Shown here: positions 11,548 through 22,999 of the stretch, piece after piece
Numbering within the stretch: position 1 is the stretch's first letter
Layout: each line of letters begins with the position of its first letter
Assembly (NCBI GenBank): GCA_030267565.1
Contig: BRXU01000040.1
Location: forward strand, 62,001 to 126,000
Reading direction: 5' to 3'
Length of the DNA: 64,000 nucleotides
From: Pleodorina starrii
Lineage: Eukaryota; Chlorophyta; Chlorophyceae; Chlamydomonadales; Volvocaceae
Notes under the pieces: generated by a model
Told to the model about the DNA's origin: nothing
Database searches by the model: none
The model's input: only the letters and a program-made list of their open reading frames with translations
Position numbers and translations under genes: made by a program

Positions 11548-14500
11548 TCACGCGGTGTCGGGCTTGAACGCCGCCCGGTATCCCTCCCCCCGTTTCTCGT
11601 AGTAGGCCTTGATCGCCGGCAGCGAGGCGATCTTGTTGCGGTAGGCCTTGAGCACCGGGTACTGGTCCATCAGGTTGGTGGGGACACCTGCGAGCGGGCG
11701 GGGCCGTTGATGGGGGTGGGGGTGGGGGTGGTGGTGATGGTGGGGGTGGGGGGTGGGAGTGATATGCTCCTTTATAAAGTAATGAGTCACTGCGGACGTT
11801 GATGATCAAGCTGCTGGGGGGTGGGGGAGGGGGAGGGTAACGTATTGCAGGTCAAAGAGGCGGGGAGCGGACGTTGGTGGGGAGGGTGGGTTTTGTGTGC
11901 AGGCAAACCCAGATCCTTAAGACTGCGAACACCGTATTTGGTATTTCTAGGAGCAGAGAGGCGCAGAGCCCCGGGAGTTGTCGGCTGGAGACCACCGCGT
12001 CAGGACCTGCACGAATCATCGTGCCTCGCTGCCGCAACGCAACACATTCACTCGCAAAACCCACGACTCCATTCCCCTCACCGTCACCGCCTCACCGTCC
12101 AGGAAGCCGCTGACGAGGTTCGACAGACCCGCGAAGATCGCAATATCTCCGTACGACAGTTTGTCGCCCGCCACGTACTCGCCCGACGACTCCTGACAGG
12201 CGGGGGCGGGTGGGTGGGTGGGGGGGGGACGCAACGCAACGCAGTGCCACGTCCCCGTGGGGGGTGGGGTGGTGATGACCGGCGCCGACGTTGCGGGGCA
12301 GCAAGCTGCTGCCTGCGTTCCCCGCCGCCAATTATCAGTACCCTGATGTCGTGATGTGTACGGCACGGTGCTACGGTGGCACGGCATGGAGTGGCGAGCC
12401 GCGGCAAACATCGCCAGGAAGCGGCCCCCCCAGCCCACCCCCCCCCCCCACCCCCCCCGGGTGGACCCAAATGAAAATACCGAGCGATCAAGTGCCTGCC
12501 GGGTTGACTGTCGACAGAAAATGCGCCATCTGAGAAAACTGCTTCACCAGCAGTGCCGCGCAGTGCAGTACATTGCAGCACATTGCACTACAGTGTAGTA
12601 CAGTGTAGTACAGTGCAGTACAGTGCAGCACCCCCTTGTACCCTGGGCAGCGACAGCCCCCGCCAGCCGACACCTGGCTCAGCCCGCCTGCATCCAAACC
12701 ACCACCCCTCCCGCCCTCCTGCCCCCCCCCCCAACCCCCCCCCCCCCACCCGCACCCCCCCTCACCAGTAGCTTGGCCAGCTGCTGCAGCTTCTCCCCGA
12801 CCTTGCCCGCCAACAACTCCTGACGAGCCGTCACCTTCTCCTCGGGGGACATCCGGAAGGTGGGCGCGAACAGCTGCGTGACGGGTGTACGTGTGTGTGC
12901 GTGCGTCCGTAACAAGGAGGGGAAGGGGAAGGGGAGGGGGAGGGGCAGGTGGGGTGGTGAGAGGAGATGGGGTGGTAAAGAGGGGGCAGGGTAGCATAGG
13001 GATTACGGTGTTGTGGCAGGGGGCAGGGTACCGGTGCCCGGTGCCGGGTTACGGACCGGGACCCGGGGGGGGGGTTAGGGAGTGATACCGGTATGCGCTG
13101 TCCGCCCAGATGCAGGGGGGGCGCAGCGCATCGCAGTCGGTGGCGGCGGCGGATGTGGATGTGGGCGCGAGTGGCGGGGGCCCAGAGGTGCCGCTGTGCG
13201 GCATCCCATCTGGACCCTGGACCGGGGTGACTCGGGCTGGGGTGTGAGTTGGATGGGCACATGGGTAGAGAGCCATCCAGGGGCGGTTGGCGTGGATGCG
13301 GCCTCTCCGGGGCCCCCGCGTCCCTCGCCAGAGCAGTGGAAACCCCCTCACCAACCCTCCACCCCCACGCCATGCCAGTGGCAGTGAGGTCTCCGCGATA
13401 CGCCCTCCCAGGGCCCGGGACCCACAGACCCACAGACCCAGGGCCACAGACCCAGGGCCACAGACCCACAGACCCACGACTGGAGCGGCGACAGACAGCC
13501 ACCCTACGGCAGGCGGAGTCTCCCCCGTCAGGAGGGTCAAAGGCTGCTACCCCTTACAAGTACAGGGGTGGTTGCCGTACCCAACCAGTCCGACCCGCCA
13601 GCTCCATCACCCACCCCAGAAAGGAACAGGCAGCTCTCCAGCCCCTCCCCCCCCCCAGAAGTAGCCCAACCCCCGATAAGAACCTCCCCTCTTCGCCAAA
13701 CCCCTGTCCAGTGCCCTCACCCACAGATGTACCCAACCAACGAGTCAGGTCGGTCAGTCTGTCGGTGCCACTACGCGGGTCAGTCGTACTCTGTCAGTGG
13801 AATCCCGCTGGCCCCTACCCACATCCCCTAGCCCTTCAGTCAAGCCCTTCAGTCAAAACCATGTACGCTAGTCCAAGCCCACAGTCAACTCCCCCAGCCG
13901 CCCAGTGTCAACCCCCCCCAAATCCCTCGCCAGCCCCTCGTCCCGTCCCGTCTCGTCCCGTCTCGTCCTGCCATGTCCCCACTCACGTCCCACGTGTCGG
14001 CCAGGTGGAACACCGCCTGATCCGCCAGCGCCGCCTGCAGCGGGTCCTCCGGGTATAGACCCGCCAGCTTGGCAGTGTAGCGGTCTGGAAGGGGGGCAGC
14101 AGAGGAGGGGAGGACCGCGAGGGGACAGGGGAGGGGTCATGGGAGGCGAGCAATCATGGAGGTGGAGCCGGGATGGGGGGGAGGAGGACAGGGTGAAGGC
14201 ACAGCAAGGGCCATGGGAGCTTGCATAGATAATGGCGAACCGGCTGTATATGAGAAGAATATGAGAATGAGAGATCAGGTGATTGAGGGCGTGGGGGCCA
14301 GTTTGGTTGTGAGGGAGGGCAGCGGAAAGGGCGCGGGCCGACCGGCGGTGGTCCACTGCACGCGTGGGAGTCAGCACTCAGCAGCGGTTGGCTGTGCCGA
14401 CATGCCGCAGCAGTTCTACAATGCCACCGATAGCCCCGGACTGCCTGCAGGAAGCACTGCACACATGCCTGTGCAATCAGCCCATCGAGTTGTTTGCTTT

Positions 14501-14833
14501 CCTACAGCAGGGCTCACCGATGGCGCCGCTCTGGGCCAGCATCTTTCCGTCCGGCAGCTCGAGGACTGGGATCTGGCCAAACGGCATCTTGGCCTTGTGC
14601 TCGGGCCAGGTCTTGAATTCATAAAGGACCTCCTGTGAAAATCAATCACATCATGTGGCGGACTCAGACCTGGTCGCGCCCTTCCGCGATCACTTCCGCG
14701 ACCATCGCCCTGGGCTCGGTTTCCCTACATCTCGCTTCTTTACCTCGTGTGGTACGTTCCCGATAGTGAGGCACAGGCGCGCCACCTCAGCGCGGCCAGG
14801 CAGCTCGAAATAGTGTAGCTTGAGCGGCGCCAT
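11548..14833 (-). CDS. Glutathione S-transferase (sigma-like), copy 1
   Basis: Six exons join in phase: 14833-14744, 14632-14518, 14084-13987, 12873-12766, 12192-12096 and 11687-11548. They give 215 residues, the normal length of a soluble GST, and all introns are GT-AG. The N-terminal thioredoxin-like domain has LHYFELPGRAEVAR with the likely catalytic Tyr8, then the G-site pattern VLELPDGK followed by AQSGAI. The C-terminal helical domain includes EYVAGDKLSYGDIAIFAGL and ends with PAIKAYYEKR. The family conjugates glutathione to electrophiles in the cytosol. Sigma-like (prostaglandin-D-synthase-like) placement rests on the Tyr motif and is inferred. Introns carry C-runs and G-runs. The second copy at 23926-27294 differs at only five conservative positions. 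Confidence 0.93.
11703..11760. repeat. GGTGGG-type simple repeat in GST copy-1 intron 5
   Basis: A G/T-rich stretch of GGTGGGGGT-like units lies just upstream (on the gene strand) of the last exon. It is mostly missing from copy 2, so it is a length difference between the duplicates. Confidence 0.6.
12541..12635. repeat. Short CAGTGYAGTA tandem repeat in GST copy-1 intron 4
   Basis: About nine degenerate units of roughly 10 bp (CAGTGTAGTA/CAGTGCAGTA) are present. The equivalent place in copy 2 (about 25078-25105) holds only two or three units, so the tract changed length after duplication. Confidence 0.6.
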
Positions 14834-15329
14834 TATTCCGGAGGTTTCGGCGGAAGTCAACTGGTCGGAGTGTTTTGAGGCCTGAACACTGTGAAGTGGA
14901 GACCTGTTACTATATATCTTACACCGTGCGAGTTGGTACGGGCGCACAACGTGGGCCCCGTATGTAATGTGTGTCCAATCAGCAGGCCGTGAAGTCGCCT
15001 GCCGCGCCCTACCGGTACTCAGATGTGCACACATCTTGTAGACATATGCAGTTAATCTTGACAAGTCAAGTCAAGTGGTGTCATAAGTTGGCGTAACTGC
15101 GTAATCGACAAGTGCTTTGTCACGCCACGCGCGCAGCACGATCGTAGCGCGGCATACGACGGCGGGTCACCGTCCAGGGCCGTTCCAGTCGGTTTACCCC
15201 TGAACCCGACACCCCTTCATGCATTGGGTACGAATCTGCATGTCGTATAACTGTTCGCCGGCGTGGGGGGCTTTCTGGGTCCATTCCAGGGTGAGGACAC
15301 CGCTCTCGTATTGTTTAACAGCCACGAGT

Positions 15330-16466
15330 TTGTTCGCTTAGAGCACCATCCACCACCGTCACACTGTCTAACGCCATACAAACTGTGAGTCCAAGGCGGT
15401 TGGTCCTGCCAACTAGGACCCCACCTCATCCGTTCACCCGACATTCGTAGAGAATTGAGGTTTCGGCGATTGCCACAAGTCAAACGTGTCATTTGCCCAA
15501 TCAACTGGGGCCCAACTCCACATTTCAGTAGTTAGCCATCATCTCGCCGCTCCCGACAATGTCCGGGGTCTACCTGGGAATCGAATCCAGGACTTTCATC
15601 CGTCATGACGGTTGCGTCAATGACTAGACCAGCGTGTGTAAGGAAGGGGTTATGCATGTGTAGGCCAAAGCCCGTGAATGGGAGGAAGGGAAGGGGAGGT
15701 GATCCTGGACATCCCGGCCCATGACAGTTTCTACCTTACTCATTTCCTTATACCCTGCGGTTATCAACACCAATCAATCCCTGATCAACACCAACCAATC
15801 CCTGCTGCATCCACATCGGCGACCGATCGATTGATCGATTCCGCCAAAGCCACCACCGAAAAATGTGACAACCACAACATTCCTCACATCAGCCTGCAAG
15901 CATGTGGTGCAGCTGCGTATGCCCCCCACTTGGATACTCCTCCTTGTTCTTCTCCTACCTACGAAATGTCTCGCAGACGACAGTGACCGTTTCTTCCTGC
16001 ACTTCGTTAGCAACGACGCGTTTTTTTCTTTCCTGAGGGACCCCCCTGCAACCAACAAGCTCTTCTGTAACGATGACAGGCCTAGTTCGTTCAGCACTGG
16101 CGACCTACACAAATGAGCAGTGCCGGATCCATCCTCTCCAAGCTACGATCAAACCCACAGCGTGCTGTACTTTACTGCGCCAGCTCAACCCCCCCTGCAA
16201 AAGAAGTTGATGCCCTGCAGCGCGGGAAACTGCACGGTTCCACTACCACTCCAACCACCTCGCTCATCACCCCACATGCAGCGACATCACAGCTCCGAGA
16301 CCTACCGTATAGCTCATCGATCCACTCTGCCAACACTTGTCTGCCCCACAGCTCCCCAGCAAATCCTCTTTTGGATGACAGACCCAGCCAACCCCCGCCC
16401 ATGTAACACAGCACACGGCCTTTCACGCCTAATCGTCTTTTTGGACATAGCGATAGATAGAACAGC
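15330..16466. other. Intergenic region with dispersed repeat Y and a tRNA relic
   Basis: From about 15270 to 15450 the sequence matches 40735-40935 in inverted orientation, for example TCACACTGTCTAACGCCATAC and CCTGCCAACTAGGACC. The tRNA-like relic at 15567-15630 follows. The rest has short frames only. One, near 15910-16116, begins with a hydrophobic string but has no other support. Confidence 0.5.
15567..15630 (-). pseudogene. tRNA-derived relic (SINE or tRNA pseudogene)
   Basis: On the minus strand, GGTCTAG at the start pairs with GTAGACC at the end (6 of 7 pairs), and CCTGGATTCGATTCCCAGG forms a near-perfect T arm with a B-box-like GATTCGATTCC. The middle is only 64 nt overall and lacks proper D and anticodon arms, so it cannot be a working tRNA. 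tRNA-derived SINEs are known in Chlamydomonas, and a fragment of one is the likeliest source. Confidence 0.55.
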
Positions 16467-17999
16467 TCACGGCGCCGCCACCAGCTCACGCACCAGGCTG
16501 AGTGTGAGGTCAGGGAAGTGCGCCACCAGCTCGCCCAGCTTGTCTAACGCCACCGCCTTCCGGTGCCGCACCAAATAGGCCTTGAGCTGCTCCACCAGAT
16601 CCGCCATGCCGTGCTGCGCCGCCCAAATCAGCTCCGAAACCACCGACCCGGGGGTCACAATCGCCAGCAGCCACGCCTGCAGCTGCGCGACACACTCCGC
16701 CGGCATCAGCAGCCGCCCCGCCAGCTCCGCCGCGGGCCGCAGCAGCTCGTCCGGCATGTGCAGCTCGCCCGTGTACATGTAGGCAAGCAGCCAGCTGAAG
16801 GCCTCCGGATCCGCGTCCTGCAGAGCCACCTCCGCCACGCCGCTGTCAGCAAAGCCGCCCGCCGGGTCCAGCAGCCGCCGGAAATACTCGCTCCGCGCCG
16901 CCAGCACCGACCGGTGCGCCACGAAGATCCTGCCGCGGCCGCCGCCGCCGCCGACCCGGACGTTGACGGCGCTGTTGAGATCGCCTGCTGGGGAGGCAAC
17001 CTGAGCTGTCAGGACTTTGTGCAGCTCGACGAGCGCCTGACTGTGCTGCCGCTGCGACGAAGTGGCTGCAGCGGTGCGGCTGAATTGAGGGATACAGGGC
17101 CCCAGTTGCAGCCCGCTGATAACGCTGATGCCATATGCGGATCCGCCATACCCCACGGCCAGGTCCCCCTGCGGCAGGATGCCGAGGCACTGGGGGGCAT
17201 ACCGTTGCTGCAGCTCCACCACCGTTTTCACAATGTTGTCAGCGCCCACGAAGCGGAGCTTGTTGTCGTCCAGGACGAGCAGCCGGCGATCGGCGCAGGT
17301 CATAATGGCGGCAATCCTGTTGAAGCGCGCCGTGCTGCCACCGCCATCCACAAAGCCCCTCGACTGCCAGTCTCCCACCACAAGGCGCAACGCCCTCCCG
17401 TCGTCCCCACCAGCCGTGACGTCCACGACACACACCGCCCGGTCGGTGGCGGCCCACAGTGCGCCGGCAGCGGCGTCGTACGACAGGCCGACCCAGGTGC
17501 CGCTGGACAAGGTGGTGCCGGGCAGGGTGGTGACCTGTCGGCTGGCGACGTCCAACACGCGAATGCGGTCGGAGTCTGCAATGTACACGTTGCCCAGGCC
17601 GTCGGGCGCGAGTGCCGCAATATTATTGAAGCGCGCGTCACTGCCGCAGCGGCCACAGTTGGCGCCAAAACCGCGCATCACGAGGTTATTGCCGGCGACC
17701 AGGCTGACGGCGTTGCTGCGGTCGAGCTGCAGGATGGCGGCGTTGCTGGCGGCGAATAGGACGCAATCGGAAGCGGGCTCGTAGGCTGGGCACCGGGCGT
17801 TACGTAGCTGGACTCGCAGCGCCTGCCTCGACGGGATGGCGCTGGCGTCGTCGACGAACCCCACAATAACATGGATTTCATAGTCATCAAAGAGCAGCGC
17901 TTCGGGCGTGCCCCCCGCAGCTGAGGGCCTTGCCGCGATACCCGTAACTGCGCAATACCCGTAAGCCGCTCGATTCCAGTGCCGGACACTCCGAGGCAT
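16467..17999 (-). CDS. BTB/POZ-domain protein with N-terminal NHL-like propeller
   Basis: An apparently intronless frame from ATG 17999 (510 residues) ends at TGA 16467. Roughly residues 70-300 look like beta-propeller blades of the NHL type: repeated patterns such as ARFNNIAALAPDGLGNVYIA, DSDRIRVLD and ARFNRIAAIM. Roughly residues 330-440 form a BTB/POZ domain: VNVRVGGGGGRGRIFVAHRS, then VLAARSEYFRRLL and LLAYMYTGEL. A helical BACK-like tail follows. BTB proteins usually dimerise and serve as adaptors for Cullin-3 ubiquitin ligases; that role is inferred here. The frame is open upstream to 18062 without an earlier ATG, and repeat X begins about 240 bp before the start, so a 5' exon could be missing or broken. 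Confidence 0.8.
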   Translation of the reverse strand: MPRSVRHWNRAAYGYCAVTGIAARPSAAGGTPEALLFDDYEIHVIVGFVDDASAIPSRQALRVQLRNARCPAYEPASDCVLFAASNAAILQLDRSNAVSLVAGNNLVMRGFGANCGRCGSDARFNNIAALAPDGLGNVYIADSDRIRVLDVASRQVTTLPGTTLSSGTWVGLSYDAAAGALWAATDRAVCVVDVTAGGDDGRALRLVVGDWQSRGFVDGGGSTARFNRIAAIMTCADRRLLVLDDNKLRFVGADNIVKTVVELQQRYAPQCLGILPQGDLAVGYGGSAYGISVISGLQLGPCIPQFSRTAAATSSQRQHSQALVELHKVLTAQVASPAGDLNSAVNVRVGGGGGRGRIFVAHRSVLAARSEYFRRLLDPAGGFADSGVAEVALQDADPEAFSWLLAYMYTGELHMPDELLRPAAELAGRLLMPAECVAQLQAWLLAIVTPGSVVSELIWAAQHGMADLVEQLKAYLVRHRKAVALDKLGELVAHFPDLTLSLVRELVAAP

Positions 18000-18240
18000 C
18001 AGCAATCTGGACGTACGGCGCGCGTACACACGTAGCGCGACGACTTCCAATACGTCGTCCACTTCCTACGGACCGCACACCGCGTAGATCCAGGTCCCTT
18101 CGGGAGCAGCCAGTCGTCAAAGTCGTCCGTCGAAACATCCGTGGGACCTTTGAGCGGCCTCCAGAGTTCGAAGGCCCCGCCTTGGACAGACCTTGGACAC
18201 AAATGAATGCCCCGACCAACCCCGAACAACACGACCCAGG

Positions 18241-18683
18241 GCTGCTGGCTCTGGCCTGCACACTGACGTGCTCGGCCGCAGGCGTGCGCGTTGCAGCTGC
18301 CTGCGTGCCTGGCAGGTACGGGTACGTCGGCTCTGGGACGCCTGTGAATCAGCGCACTTGGGCCCCCATGCGGCTATCCGTGTGAGGGGGGGGGTGGGGC
18401 CCATTTAAAGGTTGGTTAGGCGTCGTTGCTTCCCTGATCTAGCTGTCTGAGGACTACGAGCCCCGGTTACGAGTCGTGCCGTGGATTTCTGTCCTGATGC
18501 CTTCTAGGCCTGGAACCAGACGGCATGCGGCCGGCCGGCCGCGTATCGGGCTCACCGCCCGCGGGAGGCAGGAACACCGCATGCGAGCTCCACAAACCAT
18601 GCCTGCCGTATTTGAGGAGCAAGGGAGTTGAGGGCGTGCGGCTGCGGTTTAGGTTGGACTAAAGGCCCAAAGCCAGGGCTGTA
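18241..18683. repeat. Dispersed repeat X, copy 2, at the duplication joint
   Basis: A full-length copy running from GCTGCTGGCTCTGGCC to CAAAGCCAGGGCTGTA. It passes directly into the left edge of duplication copy 2 (TATGAAAAAGTGTTGGG), so the joint of the segmental duplication lies exactly at the right end of this repeat. Confidence 0.85.
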
Positions 18684-20347
18684 TGAAAAAGTGTTGGGAT
18701 TTTTTGTAAAGGATCTACCGGTAATGCTTGAGGTTTGCGAGATGGGCTCCTTACGTGCCTGTCATGGAGAAGGCCCGTCACGTTTCAAAACCACCTGGTC
18801 TCCTACCGGTATACGGTATCGTATATCGACGCTTTTGGGCAATGTCGTGCCCTGGGAAAAGCCATATCGAACGCGGCGGTTGTGCAGTCTTGCGCGCGCC
18901 CCTCTCGTGGTGCAAAAGAAAGCCTCATCACACGCCCCCCCACTCCTGGCTGCCTTCCGAAGGCCAGGGCGGAGGAATCCGTGTGCACGAGCAATGGGCG
19001 CCGTTACCGTGTTGTTTTTTTCACTCGGGTGCACTCGGGTGCAAGGGCTGTACGGCGCGGCTCTTGATGCTGCGCCGGAACTGACGGATTTATATACCGT
19101 ACCGTACCCATCTCGGTAGGGGCCACCGTGGCGGCGAAACGCTAACCCGACGTCTACCTGTCAGCCTAGTGACCGACGCAGCACACCGCCTCACCTCCTC
19201 ATGCTAGGCAGCACCCGTGAACTGGGACATGCCAGGATGCTACCTACCCCTGCACATGCTACCTGTCATGATGAACGATAGCCGCACGTGCATGACAGCC
19301 ACCCTACTTGTTCCACTAACCGTATGCCGCATGCATTATAATACTACCGTACATACCCTTGCGAGGAGCGACCTCGCCGCCCCACTAGGAGGGCGCTGCA
19401 AGACAGAAGGGTCAGCCGAGATCTGTCCTGGGCCTGAGGGCCACTTACCCAATCCAACCCGACCCGACTCAATGGGAAGCAATGGGGCGATCAGGGAGGC
19501 GCTACTAGGGGTTGCTACGATGAGCGCGGGCAGGAGTGCAAGGGAGAGGGTACCTGCCTGCCTTGCTCAAGCCACATGCAACTGCCCATTACCGTACCCG
19601 TTCTCGCCAGGCCGGCCGGCGTTCTGACTGCCTCTAGTGCGGGCTGTGCATTGACTATATCGAGGGACGGGTGACACGCGAGTGCAACGCAGCCCATTAC
19701 ATGGACCTCGGGGGTCACCCCCCGGTGCGCCACGTCATAGGCTGTGTTGTGACAAGCCTTACCATCAACAACAACAACAACAATAATAAGAATAACAACA
19801 ACGACAAGCAGATACGGTAATGACAACAAAACATACAGCAAATACTCAAATCAGTCCAGCATCTATCTGATGCACATCTAACACACCAAACGTTTGGCGT
19901 GTAACACACAAATGTCCGTTCGTTCATTCGTTCGTCTACAGTTCTCAACCATTCGCGCCCCCAATCCCCTCTTCCGCTCGCACACGGCTAGCCCGCCTGA
20001 CCCAAACCAACAGCCGCAACGAGCACAGCGGCCTCCGTCCGTCCATCAAACCCAGCCGATTCCCCTCGCGCCTTCCATTCCCAGTTTCCCCTGCAACGCG
20101 GGTCCGCCCGTCTTCCTTTGCCCTTCCCCCATCCACGCTGCGCCATTAACGGCCGCCAGCCTAGCGGCAGCGACTGACAGCAGGGAAAGCAGCCCGCCGC
20201 CGCTGCCGCAATGGCCGGCAACATTGCCGGCGCCGGCTGCTTCCCAGGGGCCCACCAGCATGCCCCGAACGCCCATCAGCCTTGCGCGCTCACCGGCTGG
20301 TTTGACAGCCGATATCCTGCAGGCCACCTTGTGTGCAAACAATTCAT
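18684..20347. other. Non-coding left part of duplication copy 2
   Basis: Counterpart of 5819-7468, with the same AAC/AAT-rich stretch (about 19765-19805) and minus-strand TGTAA motif at 19697-19701. Small insertions relative to copy 1, such as near 18841-18880, disrupt any shared plus-strand frame, which supports a non-coding reading. Confidence 0.4.
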
Positions 20348-21628
20348 GGGAGTGTGTTTCGCGGCTGGGCAGTTCCGGTTCCCCGTTCCGTGTGCCCGTG
20401 CCTTGGGGTGGCTGCAAGCCCCTTTGCCATTCAGGCCGCACATTCCGTATTTCACCTTGTGCGCCTACAACCCTCGGGAGTGTGTTTCGCGGCAGGGCAG
20501 TTCCGGTTCCCCGTTCCGTGTGCCCGTGCCTTGGGGTGGCTGCAAGCCCCTTTGCCATTCAGGCCGCACATTCCGTATTTCACCTTGTGCGCCTACGACC
20601 CTCGGGAGTGTGTTTCGCGGCAGGGCAGTTCCGGTTCCCCGTTCCGTGTGCCCGTGCCTTGGGGTGGCTGCAAGCCCCTTTGCCATTCAGGCCGCACATT
20701 CCGTATTTCACCTTGTGTGCCTTCGACCCCCGGGAGTGTGTTTCGCGGCAGGGCAGTTCCGGTTCCCCGTTCCGTGTGCCCGTGCCTTAGGGTGGCTGCA
20801 AGCCCCTCTGCCATTCAGGCCGCACATTCCGAAATTCACCTTGTGCGCCTACGACCCCCGGGAGTGTGTTTCACGGCAGGGCAGTTCCGGTTCCCCGTTC
20901 CGTGTGCCCGTGCCTTAGGGTGGCTGCAAGCCCCTTTGCCATTCAGGCCGCACATTCCGAAATTCACCTTGTGCGCCTACGACCCCCGGGAGTGTGTTTC
21001 ACGGCAGGGCAGTTCCGGTTTACCGTTCCGTGTGCCCATGCCTTGGGGTGGCTGCAAGCCCCTTTGCCATTCAGGCCGCACATTCCGTGATTCACCTTGT
21101 GCGCCTACGACCCCCGGGAGTGTGTTTCACGGCAGGGCAGTTCCGGTTTCCCGTTCCGTGTGCCCATGCCTTGGGGTGGCTGCAAGCCCCTTTGCCATTC
21201 AGGCCGCACATTCCGTATTTCACCTTGTGCGCCTTCGACCCCCGGGAGTGTGTTTCGCGGCAGGGCAGTTCCGGTTCCCCGTTCCGTGTGCCCGTGCCTT
21301 GGGGTGGCTGCAAGCCCCTTTGCCATTCAGGCCGCACATTCCGTATTTCACCTTGTGCGCCTTCGACCCCCGGGAGTGTGTTTCGCGGCAGGGCAGTTCC
21401 GGTTCCCCGTTCCGTGTGCCCGTGCCTTGGGGTGGCTGCAAGCCCCTTTGCCATTCAGGCCGCACATTCCGTATTTCACCTTGTGCGTCTACGACCCCCG
21501 GGAGTGTGTTTCGCGGCTGGGCAGTTCCGGTTCCCCGTTCCGTGTGCCCGTGCCTTGGGGTGGCTGCAAGCCCCTCTGCCATTCAGGCCGCACATTCCGT
21601 ATTTCACCTTGTGCGCCTTTGACCCCCC
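20348..21628. repeat. Minisatellite, 10 units of about 128 bp
   Basis: Ten units homologous to the array at 7469-9138, starting at GGGAGTG 20348 and ending before 21629. Every unit I read carries CATTCAGG, in contrast to the mainly CATTAAGG array of copy 1, which removes a TAA and leaves all three plus-strand frames open for up to about 430 codons. Those frames rotate through the same repeat and are not genes. Confidence 0.95.
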
Positions 21629-21724
21629 GGGAGTGTGTTTGGCTCCAGGACAGTACGCTTTTGTTCAATCTCGTTTACCCCAGGGAATTGTGTCACACAA
21701 GGACCCAAACTATTTCCGCCAAAC

Positions 21725-22387
21725 TTACTGAACCACGCGCTTCGCCTTGGAGGAAGCCGTGTCTCGCATGTACCGGGGAGCTTGATGCTCGTGACTTACC
21801 TTTTGCTCGGCGCTCTTCACCGACAGGTTGCAGCCGCTGCGGACGCATGCAGCGGATGCAGCGGGCACCTTATCCTCCGCCAACAGGTTGCAGCGCGGGC
21901 GATCAGCCGACTTCTTGCCGAAGTTGCTCGTGCGGCTGAGGAGCCGCTCCTCGTTTGCCGACAACTCGTAGGGCTGAAACTTGCGATGAAGCTTCTTGCC
22001 GCTAAGCCAGCAAAAGCCATTCATGTGGCTGGCGAGGCGCTCATCGTCGGCGTAGCCCTGCGCCTTGGTGATGGCCGAGGGCGTGGCCGCTGCTCCGCTG
22101 AAGTTGGCCATGCGGCTGAGGAGCTCCTCCTCGTTTGCCGAAAACTCGTAGCGCTGAAACTTGCGCTGAAGATCTTTGCCGTTAAGCCAGCAAAATCCAT
22201 TGATGTGGCTGACGAGGCGCCCTTCGTCCGCGTAGCCCGGCGCTTTGGTGATTGCGCACATGGCCGAGGGCGTGGCTGCTGCTCCGAGCCTGCTGCCCAA
22301 ACGCTCCATAAAGCGATTTGCACCAATGAGCGAGCTCCGGGCAGTGACGGGCTGGACGGCCTTGAGGAAGAAAAACCGGAGCGCCAT
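21725..22387 (-). CDS. Unknown protein with duplicated motif, copy 2
   Basis: Duplicate of the gene at 9237-9899: 220 codons from ATG 22387. It has the same presequence-like N-terminus, the two GYAD/NGFCWL/RKFQ/SANEE repeats and the same internal GTAAGT donor (21799-21794). Substitutions relative to copy 1 are few (for example T-R-A to T-K-A, EQLLSRMG to EELLSRMA, RLVSHM to RLASHM), with no stops or frameshifts. Function is not recognised. The same uncertainty about downstream exons applies. Confidence 0.6.
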   Translation of the reverse strand: MALRFFFLKAVQPVTARSSLIGANRFMERLGSRLGAAATPSAMCAITKAPGYADEGRLVSHINGFCWLNGKDLQRKFQRYEFSANEEELLSRMANFSGAAATPSAITKAQGYADDERLASHMNGFCWLSGKKLHRKFQPYELSANEERLLSRTSNFGKKSADRPRCNLLAEDKVPAASAACVRSGCNLSVKSAEQKVSHEHQAPRYMRDTASSKAKRVVQ

Positions 22388-22999
22388 CTGTTGAATGAAG
22401 CTTGAGAGACGAGGTCGAAGAAGACAGATAGACTCCAGTGCAAATTATATGCCTGCAACGTTTATTGCAGCGGTGCAGGATAGTGTTGTGAGTCCGCGCT
22501 GCCAGCTAAACTTCAACTCTAAGGATTTGTACGGCGACCAGCCAGGCACGTACGCCAGGACCCGAGAGCTTTGGGGGCACGATGCCATATGCATCATGAA
22601 GGAAAATATGCGGAATCTTACGGTATATCGCGATGCAATTTCAGTGCGCACACGGCCGGCATGTCATCCGGACGATTGTGAAGGCGCGGCACGGACCTGG
22701 CCTCACCACGAGAGCTCGCAGAGGGTAGCCAGTCGGCTTGAGGCATGGACAGTCAGTTTTGGGCGCAAACCATCCACGCGCGGCCTCCCTTTCGCCACAA
22801 AGGCGCTAAGCATCTAGCCCGACCCGGGGATACCCAAGTTCTGCCATGACCCCTATGGGCTCAAGAGGTGGCAACACGAGGCTAACTATAGGGTGTGGGC
22901 TGAACTCGGAGGGGAGGGAAGGGCGCTGAGGCCCGCCCGGGCTCTCGCGCGTGGATGTGGATGTGGACGAGGGCGTGAGGATGCAGGGAGGTGCAGGGT

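Larger units (their letters stand above)
5819..15329. repeat. Segmental duplication, copy 1 (about 9.5 kb)
   Basis: This block matches 18682-27786 in order and orientation nearly throughout. It contains the unknown gene, the 128/129-bp minisatellite, repeat X and the GST gene. The left edge is near the shared TATAAAAAGTGTTGGG-like sequence at 5819, and the right edge is after GCCACGAGT at about 15329. Differences from copy 2 include array size, an internal deletion in the copy-2 X element, and intron insertions and deletions. Coding parts differ by only a few codons, so the duplication is recent or strongly constrained in exons. Confidence 0.9.

Noticed and set aside
15567..15630. Functional tRNA gene
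   Set aside because: Only 64 nt, no proper anticodon arm, A instead of G at the T-stem top; kept as a relic.
15910..16116. Short plus-strand frame with a signal-peptide-like start
   Set aside because: Codon use unlike neighbouring genes, no domain, no downstream exons found.
20333..21622. Open frames of up to about 430 codons through the 128-bp arrays, in all plus-strand frames and several minus-strand frames
   Set aside because: They are the same repeat read in rotating frames. The copy-1 array is broken by TAA at the equivalent site, and no start or domain is present.
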